Shown here: positions 25,456 through 35,459 of the stretch, one piece after another
Layout: every line of letters starts with the position of its first letter
How positions within the stretch are numbered: position 1 is the first letter of the stretch
DNA from: Pseudomonas sp. TH41
Lineage (GTDB): Bacteria > Pseudomonadota > Gammaproteobacteria > Pseudomonadales > Pseudomonadaceae
Direction: 5' to 3'
NCBI RefSeq assembly: GCF_016650695.1
Contig: NZ_JAEKFH010000005.1
Location: 558,001 to 622,000, forward strand
Length of the DNA stretch: 64,000 nt
The notes under the pieces: generated by a model
The model's database searches: none
What the model saw: the letters and a program-made list of their open reading frames with translations, nothing else
Told to the model about the DNA's origin: nothing
Program-made: the position numbers and the translations under genes

Positions 25456-25707
25456 TTAATTGGACTTTTTGCGGATCCAGTAGAGGTAGGTGCCTGCCTC
25501 TTCGTGCTGCGCGACCAGTTCGTGATCGAGAAACACGCAGAACTTGGGAATGTCGCGGCGGGTCGAGGGATCGGTGGCGATCACCTTGAGCAGGCCGCCG
25601 GGCACCAGGTCACGGATGTGCTGGTGCAGCATCATCACCGGCTCGGGGCAGTTGAGGCCGGTGGCGTCGAGGGTGCCGTCTACCGGCGTATCAATCATTT
25701 CACTCAT
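25456..25707 (-). CDS. tusA: Sulfur carrier protein TusA
   Basis: 83-residue SirA/TusA family protein. The reactive cysteine lies in LNCPEPVMMLHQ (CPxP, residue 20), the sulfur acceptor in persulfide relay for 2-thiouridine formation in tRNA. The rest (GLLKVIATDPSTRRDIPKFC) is the standard two-layer fold. It is followed downstream by a REP pair. Upstream is rlmM in the same direction, the same order as PA1563-PA1564 of P. aeruginosa. Confidence 0.94.
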   Translation of the reverse strand: MSEMIDTPVDGTLDATGLNCPEPVMMLHQHIRDLVPGGLLKVIATDPSTRRDIPKFCVFLDHELVAQHEEAGTYLYWIRKKSN

Positions 25708-25764
25708 GATTCACTCCTGAAACTTGCCGGCATTGTCGCGCATTGCCGGGTGTGTCGTACACCG

Positions 25765-25860
25765 TACCCCTGTAGGAGCTGCCGCAGGCTGCGATCTTTT
25801 GATCTTGTTTTTAAGGGCAAGATCAAAAGATCGCAGCCTGCGGCAGCTCCTACAGGGGTA
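25765..25860. repeat. REP hairpin with perfect 43-base arms
   Basis: The arms at 25765-25807 and 25818-25860 are exact inverse copies with a 10-base loop, one of the longest perfect palindromes in the window. The GCTGCCGCAGGCTGCG class is in both arms. It sits between rlmM and tusA. Confidence 0.9.
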
Positions 25861-25868
25861 CGCGTAAA

Positions 25869-26942
25869 TCAGCGGGACTTGGGTTTCTTTACGTCCAATC
25901 GGCGCAGGTGGCAGGTGACTTCCTCTCGGTCGTGATACAGCTGCTTACAGCCAATCTCCACCCGAATCCCGCGCTCCTTGAACCCGTCGGCGATGCGCTC
26001 CAGCAAGCGCTTCACTTCCGCGTAACGCTGTTTCATCGGCAACTTGAGGTTGACCACCGCTTCACGGCAATGCCCCTCGCCGATCCATTCTTCGAGCATC
26101 GCGGCGTTGCGCGCCGGTTTCTCGACGATGTCGCACACCATCCAGTCCACCGGCTGCTTGGGCTTGAAGGTGAAACCGTCAGCCATCAAGTGTTGCACCA
26201 GCCCGGTGTCCATCAGGCTTTCGGCCATCGGGCCATTGTCGATGGCGGTCACCAGCATGCCACGGTTGACCAGTTGCCAGGTCCAGCCGCCGGGCGCGGC
26301 GCCGAGGTCGACGCCGGTCATGTCACTGTGCAAGCGCTCGTCCCACTGGTCGCGGGGGATGAAGTGGTGCCAGGCCTCTTCCAGCTTGAGGGTTGAACGG
26401 CTCGGAGCCTCACGCGGGAACTTCAAGCGCGGAATTCCCATCGGCCACATTGCCGAATTGTTCGACTCAGCCAGGCCCATGAACACTTCACGGCCGCTTT
26501 TGAAGGTCAACAGCAAACGTGGCTTGCTGGCGTCTTCCACCAGCTTGCCAGCCGCCATCAGCGCCTTGCGCAGGTGCACTTCAAATTTTTTGCAAAAATT
26601 CGACAGCTCTTTGCCGTCGTTGGTGTCGACCATTTCCAGCCACAGGCTGCCGCACAGGGGGAAGTCAGCCATGTGCGCGAGGATCACGCTGATGCGGTCG
26701 GTTTCCGGCAGGTCGATGAAAATCCCGCGCGCCCATTGCCGTGGGAAAATCAGTTGGGCGAAACGCTGGCCACGCATCAGGCGCTCGGCGCCGTCTTCTT
26801 CGGTGCAGATAAATTCGGCGCAGGCGCTGGCGGTCTTGGCCTTGGCATAACCGGCCACATTCAGCCGCGCGGCGTGTTCGGAAATCTCGGAACAGACTTC
26901 GCCTTCGAAGCCCGGCCGGCAATGCATAAAGAGGGTGTTCAT
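25869..26942 (-). CDS. rlmM: 23S rRNA C2498 2'-O-methyltransferase
   Basis: 357-residue SAM-dependent methyltransferase that methylates cytidine 2498 of 23S rRNA. An N-terminal THUMP-like part (MNTLFMHCRPGFEGEVCSEI) is followed by a Rossmann domain with motif I GVDLGAAPGGWTWQLV (about residue 223), MVCDIVEKP and a K-rich C-terminus (KLPMKQRYAEVKR). The ATG at 26942 has an AGGAG site at proper spacing; the frame continues upstream to 27008. It is divergent from acnA. Confidence 0.95.
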   Translation of the reverse strand: MNTLFMHCRPGFEGEVCSEISEHAARLNVAGYAKAKTASACAEFICTEEDGAERLMRGQRFAQLIFPRQWARGIFIDLPETDRISVILAHMADFPLCGSLWLEMVDTNDGKELSNFCKKFEVHLRKALMAAGKLVEDASKPRLLLTFKSGREVFMGLAESNNSAMWPMGIPRLKFPREAPSRSTLKLEEAWHHFIPRDQWDERLHSDMTGVDLGAAPGGWTWQLVNRGMLVTAIDNGPMAESLMDTGLVQHLMADGFTFKPKQPVDWMVCDIVEKPARNAAMLEEWIGEGHCREAVVNLKLPMKQRYAEVKRLLERIADGFKERGIRVEIGCKQLYHDREEVTCHLRRLDVKKPKSR

Positions 26943-27164
26943 TCTTACTCCTGGGCAGTAGGCGAGAAATTCAGCCACTGCGCGATGCCCAGACTTGCGT
27001 TGAAGCAAAGCCTGTCACGAAAACCGGCGCATGATAGCCGAGTTCGGAACCTTGGACTCGGCCATAGAGTCCAGTTATTAGCCTTAATGCCTAAACAGGG
27101 CTAGGTTAAAAGCTCTGTTCGTCCCGTCAGTCCGTAGCCGTGCGGACCCAAAGGAGTCATTTCA

Positions 27165-29906
<2,742 letters not shown>

Positions 29907-29922
29907 TCGCGTGCTGACACAG

Positions 29923-30088
29923 ACACCGCCTTCGGGCGTAATACGTTCAGTTAAGCGAATGGCATCCACTGTAGGAGCGAGCTTGCTCGTGTTTACTGGC
30001 TAAACGCAGCGTTCTTCAGACCATCGCGAGCAAGCTCGCTCCTACAATTCCTTCACTGAACGGTATTACGCCTTCGGGCGGTGTTTTT
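29923..30088 (+). terminator. acnA terminator interrupted by an inserted element
   Basis: ACACCGCCTTCGGGCG (29923-29938) and CGCCTTCGGGCGGTGTTTTT (30069-30088) are the two ends of what would be one intrinsic terminator (ACACCGCC-TTCG-GGCGGTGT-TTTT). They are separated by 130 bases, with the 12-mer CGCCTTCGGGCG duplicated. The outer parts can still pair around the insert as one very long stem. Confidence 0.7.
29939..30068. mobile_element. 130-bp REP-containing MITE-like element
   Basis: The ends are inverted repeats: TAATACGTTCAGT on the left (29939-29951) and the inverse of TAATACCGTTCAGT on the right (30055-30068), differing by one base. Inside is a REP pair (about 29970-29990 and 30023-30046). 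Identical 12-mers CGCCTTCGGGCG flank it (29927-29938, 30069-30080), as a target-site duplication would. It encodes no protein, so any movement would need a transposase elsewhere. Confidence 0.6.
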
Positions 30089-30156
30089 GTGGGTGCCACA
30101 TCCCTGCACTTAAGACTCGCGCTATAGAAAGGACCATAGACTTCACCAAACCGCGA

Positions 30157-30276
30157 CTAGTACTCGGTATCCCCTTCAATCCTGAAATGCTCAACCCAAC
30201 CATTGAGTGAAGTCACAACAACCATAAGCGCCGCCAGCATCAACAACGTCATTGCAACAACAGGCCAAGTCATCAT
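30157..30276 (-). CDS. 39-residue single-span membrane peptide
   Basis: A short gene: MMTWPVVAMTLLML, then AALMVVVTSLNGWVEHF, ending RIEGDTEY. The ATG at 30276 (a second ATG follows at once) has AGGGG 6 bases upstream. Residues 3-24 form one hydrophobic helix; the rest is a short polar tail with acidic end. It lies alone between acnA and the CPBP protease gene, on the opposite strand to both. I do not recognise the family. The ribosome site and the clean helix-plus-tail design argue for a real small protein. Confidence 0.6.
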   Translation of the reverse strand: MMTWPVVAMTLLMLAALMVVVTSLNGWVEHFRIEGDTEY

Positions 30277-30468
30277 GCGCAACCCCTGGTTCAGGAAAAT
30301 CCGGCAGAGCGCCCTTCAAGTTAATGTCAGGCACGTTTAAACATAGTCACAGATTCAGTTCTACGCTTCAGTTAAGGAAAAACGTCAGTATCTATATTGC
30401 TGATTCACGGGCATTTCTGCCTGAATGCCTCACATAAAGCGGCCTCGTCAGTCAATCAGGATGACCCC

Positions 30469-31260
30469 ATGCTCGTACTACCGTGGCCGTACCTGACACT
30501 GCTCTCCGCCGGCTATGTCCTGGCACTCACTTACGGACAACTGACTGCCCTGGCGAGCATGGCAATCATACTGTTGATGCTCGCCGGTTTTGCCGTCCGG
30601 CAACCCGACTACCGTTACGCTCGTTATCTCGGCCATGCACTGTTTGTCCTGCTGGCACTCGCATTGGCAGTGCATGAGTGGCCGGGTTTTTACAACGCCA
30701 AGATGATCGACCACGAGCGCTTTACCGAGAACGCCGTCCCCTTTTCGATGAACCTCAACCTGGACAAACCGCTGATTGGCTTCTGGCTGTTACTGGTGTG
30801 CCCCTGGATCGTCGACCGCCATCCGTTGCTACCGACACTCAAAGCAAGCGCGGCTGCATTGAGCCTGACGGCATCTGTCACGTTTGGGGCCGCTTGGCTG
30901 CTGGGAATCGTCGAGTGGTCACCCAAATGGCCGGATCAGGCGTGGCTGTGGATAAACAACAACCTCCTGCTGGTGACCGTCGTCGAAGAAGCGTTATTTC
31001 GCGGCTATATACAGGGCGGCCTGAGCCGATGCTTCAAGTATCGGCCCTACGGTGAACACCTTGCCCTGCTGATCGCCTCGCTCCTGTTCGGGCTGGCCCA
31101 TTGGGGTGCCGGCTGGGAATGGGTCGTGCTCGCGAGCCTGGCGGGCATTGGTTATGGGCTGGCCTATCGATTCGGCGGACTGGCGGCTGCCATTGCCACC
31201 CATTTCGGCTTGAACCTGCTGCACTTCGGTCTGTTTACCTACCCGATGCTGGCAGGGTGA
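30469..31260 (+). CDS. CPBP-family intramembrane metalloprotease
   Basis: 263-residue integral membrane protein with about eight hydrophobic segments. The Abi/CAAX (CPBP) motifs are complete: EEALFR at residues 173-178, FGLAH with His211, and THFGLN with His245 and Asn249. These form the membrane-embedded zinc site of the Rce1-like fold. Substrate unknown; such proteins cleave membrane peptides or protect against bacteriocins. The ATG at 30469 has AGGATG upstream. It is the first gene of the accessory block and is followed after 240 bases by the capsule locus, but nothing shows it belongs to it. Confidence 0.85.
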   Translation: MLVLPWPYLTLLSAGYVLALTYGQLTALASMAIILLMLAGFAVRQPDYRYARYLGHALFVLLALALAVHEWPGFYNAKMIDHERFTENAVPFSMNLNLDKPLIGFWLLLVCPWIVDRHPLLPTLKASAAALSLTASVTFGAAWLLGIVEWSPKWPDQAWLWINNNLLLVTVVEEALFRGYIQGGLSRCFKYRPYGEHLALLIASLLFGLAHWGAGWEWVVLASLAGIGYGLAYRFGGLAAAIATHFGLNLLHFGLFTYPMLAG

Positions 31261-31500
31261 GCGACGGAAAATCAGACCAGACACGCAGACCCTGACCGGT
31301 CAACCAACCATCAAATCGCCCTGAATCTTGGCAAAACCAGCTGATTATCGGTAGGGAACTAAGCGGCTTGACTCTTGTCGGCCACACCGTTTAACCTCCC
31401 GCCCCACGAATGGAAGCAATCTGTCATACACCGACTGATAGTCCTCTGAAAATGAATTCAAGCAGCGCGTTTATCGCGCTGTTGTGCTGTGCGGTAAATA

Positions 31501-32295
31501 ATGCTCAAGCCTCGCTCCCCCCTGCAAATCAAAAAATCCGTCATTTTTGCCCTGGTGCTGCGTGAAGCGCGTTCGCGTTTTGGCGATCGGCGCATGGGGG
31601 CTACCTGGACGCTGATCGAGCCGATTTGCCACCTGCTGATTCTCAGCGTGCTATTTTCCCTGATTCGCGGCCGCACGGTGGCCGGCATCGACTTCCCGGT
31701 CTTTGTATTGGTCGGTCTTGCGCCCTTCCTGCTGTTTCGCAACATCGCCATGCGGCTGATGAACAGCCCCAAGGAAAACCGCGCGCTATTTGCCTATAAA
31801 CAGATCAAGCCCCTCGACACCTTTGTGGCCCGCGTACTGGTGGAGTTCTGCATCTCGGCAAGCGCGTACGCCATTCTGGTGTTTGGCTTCGCCTGGTACG
31901 GCTTCGACATGTCCATCAAGTCGCCCATTGAGTGGATGCTGACCATCCTGCTCGGGGTACTGTTCTCCTTTGGCCTGGGCATGCTGTTCTCGCTGATCGC
32001 CCATGCCATGCCCAGCAGCAACCTATTTCTGCGAATGATGTTCTTCCCGTTGTATTTCATCTCGGGCGTACTCATTCCCGCCGCCTACCTGCCTCAAGCC
32101 ATGCTGCCGCTGCTGCTGCTCAATCCGTTCCTGCACCTGCTGGAACTGATTCGCGCCGAAATTTTCCCGCACTACGTACCGGTCGATGGCGTTTCGCTGC
32201 ATTACGTCATCGCCTTCACCCTGGTTTTGCTATTCGTCTCCCTGGGTACTTATCGGGTTCGTCGACTGCATTTGATCTCCACCAAGAACGGCTAA
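31501..32295 (+). CDS. kpsM: Capsule ABC transporter permease KpsM
   Basis: 264-residue ABC-2 type permease with six membrane segments and the family start LREARSRFGDRRMGATWTLIEP. It pairs with KpsT to export lipid-linked capsular polysaccharide across the inner membrane. The ATG at 31501 begins the kpsMTED operon. Upstream is a 7-bp stem with a 5-base loop (31463-31481) about 20 bases before the start, in the leader; no ops/JUMPstart element was found. KpsT begins 13 bases after the stop. Confidence 0.93.
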   Translation: MLKPRSPLQIKKSVIFALVLREARSRFGDRRMGATWTLIEPICHLLILSVLFSLIRGRTVAGIDFPVFVLVGLAPFLLFRNIAMRLMNSPKENRALFAYKQIKPLDTFVARVLVEFCISASAYAILVFGFAWYGFDMSIKSPIEWMLTILLGVLFSFGLGMLFSLIAHAMPSSNLFLRMMFFPLYFISGVLIPAAYLPQAMLPLLLLNPFLHLLELIRAEIFPHYVPVDGVSLHYVIAFTLVLLFVSLGTYRVRRLHLISTKNG

Positions 32296-32308
32296 CCGCA
32301 GGCTTCCC

Positions 32309-32962
32309 GTGTTCGAGCTCAGAAATATCACCAAGTCGTACCTGACCCCCAAAGGTCGTCGCCACGTGTTTCGCGACCTGTCGCTGAAGATCCCCGCCGG
32401 CAAGAACATCGGCCTGATCGGCCGCAACGGCTCGGGTAAATCGACCCTGATGCGCCTGCTGGGCGGTGCCGATGTGCCGGACTCCGGCACCGTTGCCACC
32501 GACAAAAGCATCTCCTGGCCAGTGGGTCTGTCCGGCGGCTTTCAGGGCACCATGACCGGACGCGAGAACATCAAGTTCGTCAGCCGCGTCTACGGCGCAG
32601 TCGGTGATGCCATGCGCCAGAAAGTGGCCTACGTCGAAGATTTCGCCGAAATCGGCAGCTGGATCGACGAACCGGTGAAGACCTACTCCTCCGGCATGCG
32701 TTCGCGCCTGGCCTTCGGCCTGAGCATGGCCTTCGACTTCGACTACTACCTGATCGACGAAGTGATGTCGGTGGGTGACGCACACTTCAAGCGCAAATGC
32801 GCTGACGTGTTCGAGGAACGCCTGCAGAAATCCAAGGTTGTCCTGGTTTCCCACAACATGCCCGAAATCAAAAAGCTCTGTGACGTCGTGCTGCTGGTGC
32901 GCGATGGCGGGGTGCAGATCTATGACGATGTCGATGAAGGCATCAAGGCCTACAACACCTGA
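32309..32962 (+). CDS. kpsT: Capsule ABC transporter ATPase KpsT
   Basis: 217-residue ATPase. It has Walker A GRNGSGKST (about residue 36), the signature-like KTYSSGMRSRLAFGLSM, Walker B YYLIDEVMSVGD and the H-loop VSHNMPE, all as in KpsT/BexA/CtrD. Starts with GTG at 32309; no ATG is better placed. It energises export of the capsule polymer through KpsM. No C-terminal polymer-binding extension is present, as usual for group 2 capsules, unlike the Wzt of some O antigens. Confidence 0.94.
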   Translation: MFELRNITKSYLTPKGRRHVFRDLSLKIPAGKNIGLIGRNGSGKSTLMRLLGGADVPDSGTVATDKSISWPVGLSGGFQGTMTGRENIKFVSRVYGAVGDAMRQKVAYVEDFAEIGSWIDEPVKTYSSGMRSRLAFGLSMAFDFDYYLIDEVMSVGDAHFKRKCADVFEERLQKSKVVLVSHNMPEIKKLCDVVLLVRDGGVQIYDDVDEGIKAYNT

Positions 32963-33010
32963 TCGCCCGGACTGTGGCGTGATTGTTTTATTTCAAGGAT
33001 GCAAGTGCAT

Positions 33011-34117
33011 ATGAGCAGTACGGGTAAATTCAAGGGCTGGCGCCTGACACTGGGGCTGATCGTAGTACCCATGGTACTGGCCATCGCCTACTACAGCTTT
33101 TTTGCCGTGGACCGCTTCGTCAGCTCCGCGCAAGTGGTGGTTCGTCAGGACGGTAACAACCCGGGCGCACAGCTGCCAGGGCTAAGCATGCTGCTGAACG
33201 GAACCAACCCCGCCTCCCGGGAAGAAACCCTGTACCTGCGCGAATACATCGTGTCGATGGACATGATGCAACTGCTGGAAGATCGCCTGCACTGGGTCGA
33301 GCAATACAGCAAGCAACGCAACGACCCGTTCTTCTGGCTGGACAAAGACACCGAGCGCGAGGACCTGCTCAAGTACTACCAACGCATGGTCTCCGCCCAC
33401 TACGACGAGACTACCGGCCTGCTGAAAGTTGAAGTACAAGCCTTCAGCCCGGAACTCGCAGAGCAGATGGTCAAGACCATTCTGGAAGCCAGCGAGCACT
33501 TCGTGAACGAAGTCTCACACGGCATCGCCCGCGAGCAGATGCGCTTCGCCCAAGGCGAACTGGAAGGCGCGAAGAAGCACTACACCAAGTGCAAGGAAGA
33601 ACTGCTGAGCTTCCAGAACCGTAACAAGGTACTGGACGGTAAAAGCTCGGCCTTGGGCCGCGCCAGCATCATCGACACCCTTGAAGGCGAGCACTCCAAA
33701 GAGCGCGCCGTGCTCACCCAAATGCTTTACAAGCTTCACGCGGACTCCCCTCAGGTCAAGCAACAACAGCAACGCGTTAGCGCCATTCGTGAACAGCTGA
33801 ATGCGGAAAAACACATGCTGGTGTCCGCCCCGGATGGTGACCAGCTCAACGTGGTGGCCTCGCGCTTCCAGCAATTGACCCTGGACGCCGGCATCGCCGA
33901 AGAAACCTACAAGACCGCCGTCGCTGCACTGGACAACGCCCGCATCGAAGCCAGCAAGAAGATCCGCACCCTGGTCACCGTAGTCAGCCCGAACACCCCG
34001 CAGATGGCTCTTTACCCGGAGCGCCTCTACAACCTGGCAACCATCTTCCTGGCCCTGCTGTTGCTCTACGGTATTGCCCGCTTCCTTATTGCATCGATCG
34101 AGGATCATCGTGATTAA
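33011..34117 (+). CDS. kpsE: Capsule export inner-membrane protein KpsE
   Basis: 368-residue polysaccharide co-polymerase/export (PCP-3) protein. There is one membrane segment near the N-terminus (GLIVVPMVLAIAYYSFF), a long periplasmic coiled coil (about 160-290) and a C-terminal membrane segment after the proline motif region TPQMALYPERLYN. It links KpsMT to the outer-membrane channel. The ATG at 33011 is chosen; the ATG at 32999 has its AAGG too close to serve as ribosome site. The stop overlaps the start of the next gene by 8 bases. Confidence 0.92.
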   Translation: MSSTGKFKGWRLTLGLIVVPMVLAIAYYSFFAVDRFVSSAQVVVRQDGNNPGAQLPGLSMLLNGTNPASREETLYLREYIVSMDMMQLLEDRLHWVEQYSKQRNDPFFWLDKDTEREDLLKYYQRMVSAHYDETTGLLKVEVQAFSPELAEQMVKTILEASEHFVNEVSHGIAREQMRFAQGELEGAKKHYTKCKEELLSFQNRNKVLDGKSSALGRASIIDTLEGEHSKERAVLTQMLYKLHADSPQVKQQQQRVSAIREQLNAEKHMLVSAPDGDQLNVVASRFQQLTLDAGIAEETYKTAVAALDNARIEASKKIRTLVTVVSPNTPQMALYPERLYNLATIFLALLLLYGIARFLIASIEDHRD

Positions 34118-35240
34118 ATCCATTTCCGGCCTGCCCCTTCGCCCCCTGAACTTGAGCATGCGAAACAGCGCTGTTGCGGGTTTGATGCTGGTGACTCTGA
34201 CGCTGGCAGGTTGCGGCGGTACCCTGTCCGGTGCCGGCCCATACAAAGGCGATATCGAAAACAAAAGCCAAAGCACTGCGTATGACCTGGTGGACATCAA
34301 CGCCAACACCATCGCACCGTTCATGCGCCCAGCCACCAAACCGGCCAAAGCCAAAATCACCAGCCCACTGGCGCAAAGCGTGCGCCTGATGGGCGGTGAC
34401 GTGATCAACGTACTGATCACCGACAACGCTCCGGAAGGCAGCGGCCTGTTCGCCCCGCTCTCGACGGGCGGCACCCAACTCAAAGTGCGCATCGACGACA
34501 AGGGAATGATCTCCCTGCCGTACGTTGGCCATCAGTTCGTTGCCGGCATGACCCTGATTCAGGTCGAAGACATGATTCGGCAGAAGCTAAAGGGCGTGAC
34601 CACCGACGTGCAGGCGCACGTTGATCTGGTTGGCGACCTGTCCGGCTCGGTGCTGGTAGCTGGCGCGGTGAAAGCCCCCGGCCGCTTCTCCACACTGCAA
34701 GGCCCGCTGACCCTGCTTGATGCCGTTAACCAGGCTGGCGGGCCGCTTCTGGAACCGCACTTGGTCAACGTCACTGTACGCAACGGTGCTCAAGCCAGCA
34801 CCTTCAACTACGAAGATGTACTGGCCGGTAATAATTTCGTGCTGAAGCCAAATTCGGAAGTGGTTCTGGACCGTGCGCGTCAACGCTTTGTGGCGATGGG
34901 TGCTGTGGGCGAGCCAGGCTTGCATGATTTACCAGCGCAAAATTCCAGCCTTCTGGATGCACTGGGCTCGGTGGGCGGGCTGAAAGAAGCTAATGCAAAC
35001 CCACAGGGTGTATTCGTTTTTCGGATGGGAGAATCCACCCCTACACAAGCTGCCAAACCCATTGTCATGCGTATCGATATGCGTGATCCGGCCGCAATTT
35101 TTTACGCCCGCCAGGTCATGCTAAAGCCGGATGACACGATTTATGTCACCAATGCGGCTGTGTATGAGTGGCAAAAAATTATTGGGCCAATCGTACAGAC
35201 TCTTGTACTCGGTCGAGCTGCGGGCGTGGGCCCGAACTAA
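34110..35240 (+). CDS. kpsD: Capsule outer-membrane export lipoprotein (KpsD/Wza/CtrA-like)
   Basis: 376-residue polysaccharide export protein. A lipobox LTLAGC lies at the end of the signal peptide (about residues 30-35), followed by a Poly_export domain (VRLMGGDVINVLI, ISLPYVGHQFVAGMTL) and SLBB domains (GSVLVAGAVKAPGRFS, VAMGAVGEPGLHDL). A C-terminal amphipathic segment (WQKIIGPIVQTLVLG) may form the outer-membrane helix ring, as in Wza. The GTG at 34110 with GAGG six bases upstream is preferred; it overlaps kpsE. It is smaller than E. coli KpsD and closer to CtrA/BexD, so the symbol is by position. Confidence 0.88.
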   Translation: MIKSISGLPLRPLNLSMRNSAVAGLMLVTLTLAGCGGTLSGAGPYKGDIENKSQSTAYDLVDINANTIAPFMRPATKPAKAKITSPLAQSVRLMGGDVINVLITDNAPEGSGLFAPLSTGGTQLKVRIDDKGMISLPYVGHQFVAGMTLIQVEDMIRQKLKGVTTDVQAHVDLVGDLSGSVLVAGAVKAPGRFSTLQGPLTLLDAVNQAGGPLLEPHLVNVTVRNGAQASTFNYEDVLAGNNFVLKPNSEVVLDRARQRFVAMGAVGEPGLHDLPAQNSSLLDALGSVGGLKEANANPQGVFVFRMGESTPTQAAKPIVMRIDMRDPAAIFYARQVMLKPDDTIYVTNAAVYEWQKIIGPIVQTLVLGRAAGVGPN

Positions 35241-35459
35241 GCAAAAAAGACAGAAAGCACTTACGTGACTGCTGCCATCGACCATGTCATGGCGACAATC
35301 CAAACCGATATTTACCTACAAGCGGAGTGTTTGTTGGGCCAGTGAATTTTGTACAGCGCTAACAAGTTAAAAGACAGGGATGTCACATACTGGACTTTCT
35401 AAAAGCTGACTCAAGGATTGCCCCGGAAAGAACACTCCAGCAGATTTCAAGGAACTTGA
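35241..35459. other. AT-rich spacer before the large glycosyltransferase/HAD gene
   Basis: 219 bases between kpsD and the next gene. GC is visibly lower than in kpsMTED, marking the switch into the putative serotype-specific segment. No terminator or REP was seen; an AAGGAA ribosome site closes it. Confidence 0.5.

Noticed and set aside
31261..31500. Search for a JUMPstart/ops element before kpsM
   Set aside because: No GGCGGTAG core is present; only a short stem-loop at 31463-31481 was seen, so RfaH-type control is not supported.
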